Assembly: GCA_050014815.1 (NCBI GenBank)
Contig: JBEKCP010000034.1
Span: 1 to 19,818 of the forward strand
Length of the DNA: 19,818 nucleotides
Origin: JBEKCP01 sp050014815
Lineage (GTDB): Bacteria; Planctomycetota; Planctomycetia; Pirellulales; Thermoguttaceae
Direction of reading: 5' to 3'
The notes under the pieces were generated by a model that saw only the letters and a list, made by a program, of their open reading frames with translations, made no database searches and was not told the origin of the DNA. Below, piece by piece: positions 1 to 6,514 of this stretch. Each line of letters begins with the position of its first letter. Within the stretch, counting starts at the first letter, position 1. The position numbers were made by a program, and so were the translations under genes.

Positions 1-424
1 CAGGCGCATTGCCAAGGGCGAGACATTATAATAAGAACCGTTGGGTTCATGCCGACCCAAGACCGTTTTCCCGCCCCGCGAACCCGCCTGTGACGCTTCG
101 AGAGGCATGCACAAGTCTCCGCCAGACTGCGCGCGCTGACCGCCGCCTGAGTCGTTTGGGACGAGTGTCGGAAGGGATGGAAAACCGTCGCCGAGACTAC
201 GCGGCATGATTCCATTTCATTCGAACGCGGCAAGCCCGCTCCGGGGACGACCAGCGCCACCCACGGGCACGGAGTGTGCGCGGGCGGTGTCTGTTCCTCG
301 ATCCTCGATCCTTGATAATACAGCCATCCACCGTTCTGCGGTCCTTCCTCCAGCAACGGGGTTCGTCCACGGCCTGCTGGACGAACTGGTATAACGCAAC
401 CAAACTCGCTGTAAGGACACTCTG
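1..424. other. Leading region without a recognised gene
   Basis: This stretch holds only short overlapping frames with no recognisable protein motif, no tRNA-like or rRNA-like structure and no clear promoter pair. Its far end carries AAGGA at 413-417, well placed for the ATG at 425. It may contain the promoter of the downstream genes, but I cannot point to one. The start of the window cuts off whatever lies upstream. Confidence 0.5.
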
Positions 425-1588
425 ATGAAAACGTCATGCGACCATCGATCCGCATGGTTTGGCGCTGTCAAACAACTACTTGCCGAATTCGAAAGTAGTA
501 GGCACACGCCGTGTGCCGTTATTGGCGGACGGCACGCGGCGTGTGCCTGCTACATTTACGGTAACTTATTCATTGACGCGCGCTTTGTTGTGCGGTTCCT
601 CTTCGTCGCTGCGGCGCTCGTCGCGCCAGCGTCGGCGCGCGTATCGCGGGCAGCGGAGCCCTTTTCGGGCGAACTGAGCCTCGTCTTGTCGAAGGCCATG
701 TACCTCGAACGGGGGCAAGAAAGCTCAACGCCCCATCTCATCCTGGAGCTCAAAGCCAACGCCGGCCAGTGGGATCGCGCCTGGGGCATCGCGCTGGGCT
801 ACAACAACTCGGTGGGCTATGGACTGGTGCGCAAGGCGGTCGTCGACGCCAACGCGGTGCTGCTCGATGTCGAAATGAAACAGGACCACGACATCTGGAC
901 CCGCGGCGCCCGCGGCCGGTACACCGTCGAATTGAGCAGGGATGCCGGCGGGAAACTTCACGGCAAGTACGAGGGCGAGTTCAACGGCCGCAAGATGAGT
1001 GGAGCGGCGCATGGCGAGTTGCGTCCGCCGCGGCCCATCGCCGTCAAGGATTACCGCCCCGTCGAGTACGGCGAGCATCCCAGGCTGCTGTTCCGCAAGA
1101 GCGATCTGCCGCGGTTGAAAGAGCGGCTCCAGACTCCGCTGGGCGCGGCCTATCTCCAGCAAGCGAGACAGTGGAAACCGGGGAAGGCCAACGAGGCCGG
1201 CGACCTCGTAAGCCTCGGCATGCTCTATCAGCTCACGGGTGATAAGTCGTGCGCCGAGGAAGCCATGAAGATCATCGAGGGCTTCAAGGGCGACGTGGAC
1301 CCGAATCCATCCGGCAGCGGCAGCGCAGGCCATCGCTTCGTACAAACCGCGATCTGCTTCGACCTGTGTTGCGAGGCTTGGCCGGCCGAGTTCCGCCAGC
1401 AAGTCACCGCCGACCTGAGCCGGTTTCGCAGTGTTGTGGGCTTCGACGTCGCCTGGGTGGCCGCGGCGTGGCCGATCATCCCCGAGCAGTACAAGCCTTT
1501 CCTGCTTTGCGGGCACCGAGCAGATCCAGTACCAGGATCCCCGCCACGGTTATCATGGTCCGATCGACCAAGGAGTTGCAGATCATGA
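425..1588 (+). CDS. Truncated heparinase II/III-like protein, first paralog
   Basis: Probable secreted polysaccharide-lyase-like protein, 387 aa from the ATG at 425, which has AAGGA 7 nt upstream. A more natural secretory start is the in-frame GTG at 590, giving MRFLFVAAALVAPASA, a good signal peptide but without a visible ribosome site. The 55 residues between the two starts are encoded partly by a palindromic repeat (495-553), so the N-terminus is uncertain. A beta-rich domain follows (about residues 75-205), then EHPRLLFRKSDLPRLKER at 217, the entry motif of the heparinase II/III alpha-toroid. The next gene is a clear paralog with the same order (YQLTGDK, DLCYDAWDAEFRQ versus DLCCEAWPAEFRQ). 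This copy loses similarity near residue 360 and ends in an apparently out-of-frame arginine- and proline-rich tail, without the catalytic beta-sandwich. The stop overlaps the next start (ATGA, 1585-1588). Probably non-functional as a lyase. Confidence 0.65.
   Translation: MKTSCDHRSAWFGAVKQLLAEFESSRHTPCAVIGGRHAACACYIYGNLFIDARFVVRFLFVAAALVAPASARVSRAAEPFSGELSLVLSKAMYLERGQESSTPHLILELKANAGQWDRAWGIALGYNNSVGYGLVRKAVVDANAVLLDVEMKQDHDIWTRGARGRYTVELSRDAGGKLHGKYEGEFNGRKMSGAAHGELRPPRPIAVKDYRPVEYGEHPRLLFRKSDLPRLKERLQTPLGAAYLQQARQWKPGKANEAGDLVSLGMLYQLTGDKSCAEEAMKIIEGFKGDVDPNPSGSGSAGHRFVQTAICFDLCCEAWPAEFRQQVTADLSRFRSVVGFDVAWVAAAWPIIPEQYKPFLLCGHRADPVPGSPPRLSWSDRPRSCRS
495..553. repeat. REPIN-like inverted repeat pair
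   Basis: Two 24-nt arms, 495-518 and 530-553, are inverted copies that match at 22 of 24 positions; both differences are A/G transitions. An 11-nt spacer separates them. Each arm contains its own small palindrome (GGCACA...TGTGCC), so each can fold alone or pair with the other. This is the layout of REP doublets (REPINs). The element sits inside the first 45 codons of the reading frame opened at 425, between that ATG and the signal-peptide segment, which suggests insertion into or next to the gene's 5' end. No transposase lies in the window. Confidence 0.75.
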
Positions 1589-3201
1589 AACGGATCGACC
1601 GATGGTTGTGGCTGGCGGCACTGTTGTTGACCGGAGGCGCGCAGGCGGGGGAGCCAGCGCAGACCGGTTCAGTCTTGCTGACCCTGGCCGAAGGAGTAGC
1701 GCCGGCGGCAGCCGATGACCGGGAAACGCGCGACATGGAACTGGAGTTGACGCTGCGCGACGGCAAGTTCGACAAGAAGGTGTGGGGGTTCGCCATCGCC
1801 TTCAACAAGGCCGACCACGAAGGCGAGATCGTCACTGTGGACGGCGACAAGTTGACGGTGAAGTTGACGGTCAACAGGGACAAGTGGTCTCCGGCCGTGC
1901 CGGGCGAGGCGGAGTACCACATCGTACTGAAGCGGGAGGCGGACTCCTACAGCGGATCGTTCACCGGCACATTCAGTTACCCCGGCACCGACGGCCCGGT
2001 GAAGCAAGCGGTCAAGGGCAAGGTCAGCGGAAAGGTCTATCCGTTGTGGACGCAACCGGCGCCCGGGTTCAAGAAGCTGGAGCCGAACGAACACCCGCGA
2101 TTGATCTTTCGCAAGAGCGACCTGCCGGAACTCAAGCGGCGCATGGAAACGCCCGAAGGCAAGGCAATCATGGAGCGGTTCTTTGCGGCGCTTCCCAGGC
2201 AGCACGCCCAGAGTCAGAAGAACAAACCGTTTTTCCCCGCCGGCTATGCGCTGGCCTATCAACTCACCGGTGACAAGGCTCACGCCGAGAAGGCCAAGGA
2301 GCTGCTCTCCGGGATGCTCAGTCTGGGCGGAAGCCAGGACATCCATTTCGGCCCCGAGGCGCAGTCCATCGCAATCGCGCTCGACCTTTGCTACGACGCC
2401 TGGGACGCCGAGTTCCGGCAGACGGTGATCGACAACCTGGCCCGGCGCACCGCCAACCTCTTCACCCTGTCCGGGGGCGCGGGGGGCGGCGCTTCCATGA
2501 GCCCGTGGCACAACCATGAAGGCATCCGCGCCGGCAGCGCGGGCGTGGCGGCCATCTGCCTCTTGGGCGAGAAGACCAGCGACGGTCAAGAAATCCCCGA
2601 TCTCCAGCTCATGATCCACATCTTCGCGCGCTCGACGCGCCGCTACTTCCAGTTCAACGGAACGAGCAACACCGGGTTTTGTCTCGAAGGCGCCTTCTAC
2701 AAGCGCATGACGTGGAACAGCGGCCCCGGCAACATGATCCAGGCTTACCGCACCGCGCTGGGCGGCGATCTGCTGGCCGGTTGGCACGGGTACTGGTCCA
2801 TCCTCGGCCAGTGGATGGACCAGCCGCCGTCGGATCGGGTCGTTACCGCGGACAGTCTGGGCGACTCTCAGTCGGCGGGCATGTGGCCGATCGGGCTGGT
2901 GACCGTGCCGGACTCGATGAAGGCCGGGGCACGCTGGCTGTTCGATCGCGCCTACGGTCTGGAGGGCAACAGGACTTTCGGCCTCTTCTGGGCGTACCAC
3001 GCCGGTTATCTGCTGATGAACTACCCGTTTGACTTGGCGCCGCAGCCGCCGTCCAAGAGTCTGCCATGGGTGGCGCCGGACCCGACCGGCGGGCACTGGA
3101 TCTTCCGCAGGCCGTGGCAGGACGGCAAGGACTCGCTCGTCGTGCTGCACCTCCGCAGCGATATCCGGGGCGGATGCCACTACGACAGGTTTCAACGATG
3201 A
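1585..3201 (+). CDS. Heparinase II/III-like protein lacking most of its beta-sandwich
   Basis: Probable secreted acidic-polysaccharide lyase-like protein, 538 aa. AAGGAG at 1570-1575 is 9 nt before the ATG, and the N-terminus is a signal peptide (MKRIDRWLWLAALLLTGGAQA). Residues about 25-155 form a beta-rich domain shared with the preceding gene. EHPRLIFRKSDLPELKRR at 169 begins the alpha-toroid, which continues through YALAYQLTGDK, LDLCYDAWDAEFRQ, SPWHNHEG and FCLEGAFYKRMTWNSGPGNM to about residue 490. GGHWIFRRPWQDGKDSLVVL then starts the beta-sandwich, but the frame stops about 20 residues later (CHYDRFQR). Homologous lyases, including the gene at 16139, continue for several hundred more residues, so the 3' part is missing. 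The stop overlaps the next start (ATGA, 3198-3201). The toroid is well preserved, so the truncation may be recent or an assembly artefact. Confidence 0.75.
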   Translation: MKRIDRWLWLAALLLTGGAQAGEPAQTGSVLLTLAEGVAPAAADDRETRDMELELTLRDGKFDKKVWGFAIAFNKADHEGEIVTVDGDKLTVKLTVNRDKWSPAVPGEAEYHIVLKREADSYSGSFTGTFSYPGTDGPVKQAVKGKVSGKVYPLWTQPAPGFKKLEPNEHPRLIFRKSDLPELKRRMETPEGKAIMERFFAALPRQHAQSQKNKPFFPAGYALAYQLTGDKAHAEKAKELLSGMLSLGGSQDIHFGPEAQSIAIALDLCYDAWDAEFRQTVIDNLARRTANLFTLSGGAGGGASMSPWHNHEGIRAGSAGVAAICLLGEKTSDGQEIPDLQLMIHIFARSTRRYFQFNGTSNTGFCLEGAFYKRMTWNSGPGNMIQAYRTALGGDLLAGWHGYWSILGQWMDQPPSDRVVTADSLGDSQSAGMWPIGLVTVPDSMKAGARWLFDRAYGLEGNRTFGLFWAYHAGYLLMNYPFDLAPQPPSKSLPWVAPDPTGGHWIFRRPWQDGKDSLVVLHLRSDIRGGCHYDRFQR

Positions 3202-4649
3202 TCTTCCGAAAAGCGACGTTGCTGATCGCCGCGCTGCTCGTTTCGATTTCTGGGGCATCGGCCGCCGAACCGTCCAAATTGCCGGACTGGGTTCTGGCCG
3301 ATCACCTCGATCAAATCCAGCGGCTCAATTGGCAACTGTATGCATTGAAATCAGTTTCTCCCACAATACCTTTTTGGAACCAGAACACGGTCAAGGAATT
3401 CCGAACGTATTACGAGGCCAACGTCGTTCCCACGGCGTTCCATCCGTCGGCAGTGATCCTGCCCGGCGATCAGGACGCGGCCCAGGTATTGTGGCGACGG
3501 ACGCGAACCTTGCTGGATGAACTGAAGACCCTGGCGCCCAAGGAACCGGGTTCTTTCAGTTGTCCTGACGTTTCCTACGACGGCAAACAGATTCTTTTTT
3601 CTTGGGGAGTGGGTTGGAGTGGTTATGGTGGTAATACTCGTACATACTTCGCTGAAGGCAAATCGTCATGCCGTCGGGAAAACTGTCGCCGCATCTTCGC
3701 TCTCGACTTGGATTCATCGGCCCCTGATCGCCTGCGCATGCTCACAGATGTTTCCGGCAACGATAACCACCCGATCTATCTGCCCAACGGCCGACTTGTC
3801 TTCGTATCCGACCGCCGGGGTGGGATTGCGCGTTGCGGCGGCCCACCTCGGGCCCCAGTTTTACATTCCATGAATCCTGACGGCAGCGATCAGGTTCCTC
3901 TCTCGTTCCACGAGACCAATGAATGGTCGCCGACGGTCGACAATGATGGCCGTATTATCTACACGCGTTGGGACTACATCGATCGCGTTGACAATGCGAT
4001 CCATCACCTTTGGAGTTGCTACCCCGACGGTCGCGATCCCCGCGCTGTGACCGGCAACTATCCTGAGCGGGGTAAACTCTCCCCCAACGCCGAATACGAA
4101 TTCCAACCTGTCCCCGGCGACCACCGCATGATCGGTGTCGCGGGCGCGCACCATTTCTTGGCGCTTTCCGGCAGTCTTATTGTTGTTGACCCCAACCAAC
4201 CAGACGACGACAGCATGAGTCGGGTGCGACGATTCACCCCGGAAACCTTCTTTCCCGCAACGGGTGAGTCGAAATATGGTTATAATAATCCTTCGAGGCG
4301 CCCGCCGAACGACTGCTCTATTTCCAAGCACTTGATGCCCAGGGACGGGCCGTGCAGACCATGCGTTCCGGCACGTATCTGCAACCAGGCGCGCAGGTCA
4401 CCTGCCAGGGTTGCCACGAACCAAAACATCAGACGCCACCGTTCAGTGCGCAAGTGCCCCTGGCGTTGCGCCAACCAGTCCGTCAACTCAAAGTCGGTCC
4501 GTCCGGCAGTAATCCCGTCTTCTACCCCGCCCTCGTTCAGACAGTGCTCGACCGCCAATGCGTCTTCTGCCACGCCAAAGAGCGCCTGGCGGCTGCGCCC
4601 GGCAGCAAGAAACTGCCGCCCGATTTCTCGCCCACGCCTACGACGGTAA
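3198..4649 (+). CDS. HzsA-like diheme beta-propeller protein, N-terminal part of a broken gene
   Basis: The ATG overlaps the previous stop; a signal peptide follows (MIFRKATLLIAALLVSISGASA). Unlike the three later paralogs there is no carbohydrate-binding-like domain: a helical stretch (about 25-110) leads directly into TolB/PD40-type propeller blades such as PDVSYDGKQILFSW, NHPIYLPNGRLVFVSDRRGG, HETNEWSPTVDNDGRIIYTR and WDYIDR. These match the paralog at 13135 blade by blade, which supports the hydrazine-synthase-alpha middle-domain family. The cysteine in GGIARCGG (residue 213) aligns with a conserved cysteine of the family. Similarity ends abruptly at YGYNN (nt 4289). Comparison with the 13135 gene shows about 430 nt missing there, and reading then continues out of frame to a stop at 4647-4649. 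The haem-binding region lies in other frames just downstream. Base composition is visibly less GC-rich than in the neighbours. Confidence 0.7.
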   Translation: MIFRKATLLIAALLVSISGASAAEPSKLPDWVLADHLDQIQRLNWQLYALKSVSPTIPFWNQNTVKEFRTYYEANVVPTAFHPSAVILPGDQDAAQVLWRRTRTLLDELKTLAPKEPGSFSCPDVSYDGKQILFSWGVGWSGYGGNTRTYFAEGKSSCRRENCRRIFALDLDSSAPDRLRMLTDVSGNDNHPIYLPNGRLVFVSDRRGGIARCGGPPRAPVLHSMNPDGSDQVPLSFHETNEWSPTVDNDGRIIYTRWDYIDRVDNAIHHLWSCYPDGRDPRAVTGNYPERGKLSPNAEYEFQPVPGDHRMIGVAGAHHFLALSGSLIVVDPNQPDDDSMSRVRRFTPETFFPATGESKYGYNNPSRRPPNDCSISKHLMPRDGPCRPCVPARICNQARRSPARVATNQNIRRHRSVRKCPWRCANQSVNSKSVRPAVIPSSTPPSFRQCSTANASSATPKSAWRLRPAARNCRPISRPRLRR

Positions 4650-4669
4650 AGCATCCGCGAAAGGCATAG
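4292..4669 (+). pseudogene. HzsA-like C-terminal diheme fragment, shifted frame
   Basis: This frame (not that of the 3198 gene) opens with FEAPAERLLYFQALD, matching FEVPAGKPILFQALD of the 13135 paralog. It then gives QTMRSGTYLQPG, a first haem motif CQGCH (4403-4417) and a second, CVFCH (4559-4573), 52 residues later; the intact paralogs have 50-51. It is therefore the haem domain of the gene that starts at 3198, separated from it by the internal deletion at about 4289-4292. The segment lacks its own start codon and ribosome site. Similarity fails again near 4636, and this frame stops at 4667-4669. Confidence 0.75.
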
Positions 4670-5133
4670 ACGTTGATGTGTGCAATATACTCCCAGATGC
4701 GCTCTACAAGGAAAAGACGCCGGATGTTTTCTACGGTGGGAACGGATCGGTCACCCGTTGGACCATTTCGTACCACTCCCTCGTCATGTATACCGGTCGC
4801 AACTTCGGCAGTAATGCTGATTTCAAACCTGGCGGGGTTGGCAAGAAATATGAGTATTCGAGTCGTACCACGCCGGGAACCTTCGGTGCTCTTGATTCCA
4901 GATTGTATCCCCTTCTGGCCGATGGCAAACATCACGGCGTCAAACTCTCAGCGGAGGAGATGGAACGTCTGGTGATCTGGATGGATCTGAACAGCAACTT
5001 CCTGGGGCATTATCTGTTCACAGGCGAACAGTCCCGCGGCATCCTGCCGGCCCTGCCGCCCACCGACTACTTCGACGCCTCCGACCATCCCGAAGCCCGC
5101 ATTCCCACCACCGCTCAACGAAAGGCCAACCAA
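4636..5133 (+). pseudogene. HzsA-like C-terminal tail after a second frameshift
   Basis: A third reading frame carries the end of the same gene: WTISYHSLVMYTGRN, TPGTFGALDSRLYPLLADG, KHHGVKLSAEEMERLVIWM and DLNSNFLGHY. These correspond to the HxGVKLS...LRTLAAWIDLN ending seen in the paralog at 13135. The frame change fits a net loss of one base (or gain of two) between about 4620 and 4670. No stop codon closes this frame: it stays open through the following gene's start (5134) to 6090. As read, the tail is joined in frame to the next protein, leaving that gene's signal peptide internal. Confidence 0.65.
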
Positions 5134-6090
5134 ATGTTTGCCCGAGCCTTGTTGCTGGTCAGCATCGCCCTGCTTGTCGCCCAGGCACTGGCATCCTTTG
5201 CCAGTGCCGTCGAAACCGGCGCCGCACCGGCCATCCGCCATCGCTTCCTGGCCGTGGACGAATCGCGTAAACAACTCCACTTCGTGGACGAGAACGACCG
5301 GAGCAGCGACTGGAGCGTGGCGGGCAACTTCCGCGATCTCCAGTTGATCGGTGACTTCCGCGTGGCGCTGAGCGACGGTGAAGGCGTTACGATCGTGGAC
5401 TTGAAGACGAAACGGATCGTCGCCAAGATCCATTCAGCCTCGGCCCGCGGCACGCAATCCTTCCGTTGGCAGCCGGACGGACGGATTCTGGTAGTTGCCG
5501 GTGGCGGCGTCGTGACCCTGGATGCTCTCGGAACAAACCTCGGCAAAGTCCCGCGCAGCCTTGGCGGACGGATTTGCCGTACCACGTCCGACGGCGGCTG
5601 GGTCTCGGGGGTTGGAACGGACCTGGTGGACCTGGCCCCCGACGGCACGGTGCGGGCGAAACTCTCCGTACGCGGAATCAAGCACTTCTATCAGGTGGCC
5701 AAGCGCGCGGATGGCGGGTATTTCGGCACCTGCGGGTACGACGCCGTTGCAGTCAGTCTCGACGCCAAAGGGACCGAGCTTCGGCGTTTCGAGTACCCAC
5801 AGAAGTATTTCTTCGCCAGCCTGCAAGTTCTGGCCAACGGCAACCTGGTGGTTGCCAACTGGGCCGGCCACGGCAAGGACGATGTCCGCAACGAGCGGAA
5901 GGGACCTCAGGCGATTGAGTTCACGCCCGACGGCAAAGTGGTCTGGACCTTCCGCGACCCGGAAAAACTCGGTTCGATTCATTATGTCCTCGTGGTGGAC
6001 GACCTGAATCTGGCCTTGCCGCATCACGACGCAGGAGGACGCCACCTTCCCATGCCCGACATCACCTTGCCTGTGATCGCCAAACCGTGA
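5134..6090 (+). CDS. Secreted beta-propeller protein (PQQ/NHL-like), no haem motif
   Basis: The 318-aa product starts at an ATG preceded by AAAGG (5121-5125, 8 nt spacing). The start is supported by the signal peptide that follows (MFARALLLVSIALLVAQALA). The rest is a repeated beta-blade pattern: HRFLAVDESRKQLHFVDEND, FRVALSDGEGVTIVDLKTKR, SFRWQPDGRILVVAGGGV, ADGGYFGTCGYDAVAVSLD, LANGNLVVANWAGHGKDD and AIEFTPDGKVVWTFRDPEKLG. This resembles the short secreted PQQ-like propeller proteins common in planctomycetes. There is no CxxCH motif and no obvious catalytic residue set, so the ligand is unknown. The reading frame upstream is continuous with the broken diheme gene (no stop between them). It is high in GC, unlike the preceding gene. 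Hydrazine synthase also pairs its alpha chain with a haem-free propeller subunit, but nothing here shows a real relationship. Confidence 0.75.
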   Translation: MFARALLLVSIALLVAQALASFASAVETGAAPAIRHRFLAVDESRKQLHFVDENDRSSDWSVAGNFRDLQLIGDFRVALSDGEGVTIVDLKTKRIVAKIHSASARGTQSFRWQPDGRILVVAGGGVVTLDALGTNLGKVPRSLGGRICRTTSDGGWVSGVGTDLVDLAPDGTVRAKLSVRGIKHFYQVAKRADGGYFGTCGYDAVAVSLDAKGTELRRFEYPQKYFFASLQVLANGNLVVANWAGHGKDDVRNERKGPQAIEFTPDGKVVWTFRDPEKLGSIHYVLVVDDLNLALPHHDAGGRHLPMPDITLPVIAKP

Positions 6091-6209
6091 AAGTCAGCGC
6101 CGTTTGAGACGTCACATCCGATGACAAGGAAATGGATCGCCATTTGAGGGAAGAACGGGACAGTTCCCATTTGTGCGACCCAAAGGCATGGAAACGATCA
6201 CAAGTCAAC
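6091..6209. other. Intergenic stretch with short palindromes
   Basis: No gene is seen between the propeller gene and the repeated leader. The stretch contains two small palindromes: a 6-bp stem with a 4-nt loop at 6130-6145 (AAATGG/CCATTT) and GGGACAGTTCCC at 6157-6168. Neither has the U-run of an intrinsic terminator. They could be part of another dispersed extragenic repeat, but only one copy is present here. Confidence 0.3.
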
Positions 6210-6210
6210 A

Positions 6211-6390
6211 TTGAAGGCGTCACGTCATCCTGCCGCCGCGGCGTTCCGGCAGGTGCGACAAGACCGCGAACGCCGTGAAGGCCCATAGGGAGTCTCACCA
6301 ATGTCTCTGGGAAAAGTCCTGTCCGTCGTGCCAGTCCTGTTCCTCTGCGCCGCGGTCGCCGCCGGCGAGGCGCCGCCGCGACCCCCGACC
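6211..6390 (+). repeat. Leader plus signal-peptide 'gene head' repeat, copy A
   Basis: About 180 bp aligned by hand to 12620-12799 with roughly 15 mismatches and two 1-nt gaps (about 90% identity). It covers about 90 nt of untranslated leader, a GGGAG ribosome-site-like element at 6288-6292 and the first 30 or so codons of a signal-peptide reading frame that begins ATG at 6301. Similarity between the two copies ends around 6390. Confidence 0.8.
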
Positions 6391-6414
6391 CTGACAAGCC
6401 AAATACCGATGTGA
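6301..6414 (+). pseudogene. Orphan signal-peptide gene head, copy A
   Basis: Open frame of 37 aa beginning MSLGKVLSVVPVLFLCAAVA, an unmistakable Sec signal peptide, with GGGAG 8 nt upstream. It stops at 6412-6414. In another frame, downstream of the CCCCC run at 6382-6386, a plausible continuation appears (PDPDKPNTDVKADATWASGE...). One extra C in that run would join the two, so a homopolymer slip is likely. Even then the frame closes soon afterwards and overlaps the start of the gene at 6515. The body of the gene is absent. Confidence 0.55.
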
Positions 6415-6514
6415 AGGCCGATGCGACCTGGGCCAGTGGAGAGACTCGTGTTACAATGGGAAATGGGCTTGGAGCAATCCCGCTAACTTCCGAAACTTCC
6501 GAGAGGGCAAGACA

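Noticed and set aside
9..32. Sigma70-like promoter (TTGCCA at 9-14 and TATAAT at 27-32)
   Set aside because: The boxes are only 12 nt apart, too close for a functional pair, and no gene start follows nearby.
495..553. CRISPR repeat unit
   Set aside because: There is a single inverted pair with no regularly spaced direct repeats or spacers, and no cas genes are in the window.
1518..1600. Frame-3 peptide reading QIQYQDPRHGYHGP as the true continuation of the first lyase-like gene
   Set aside because: It would have to run through the start and signal peptide of the next gene, and it does not match the paralog at that point.
1669..3258. Reverse-strand open frame of 529 codons opposite the second lyase-like gene
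   Set aside because: Codon-mirror of the + strand gene with no recognisable domain; the sense gene has a ribosome site, signal peptide and paralogs.
6417..6514. Upstream extension of the 6515 gene in the same frame (YNGKWAWSNPANFRN segment)
   Set aside because: The frame is open back to a stop near 6392 but has no start codon with a ribosome site. The ATG at 6515 has one, and a signal peptide follows it.
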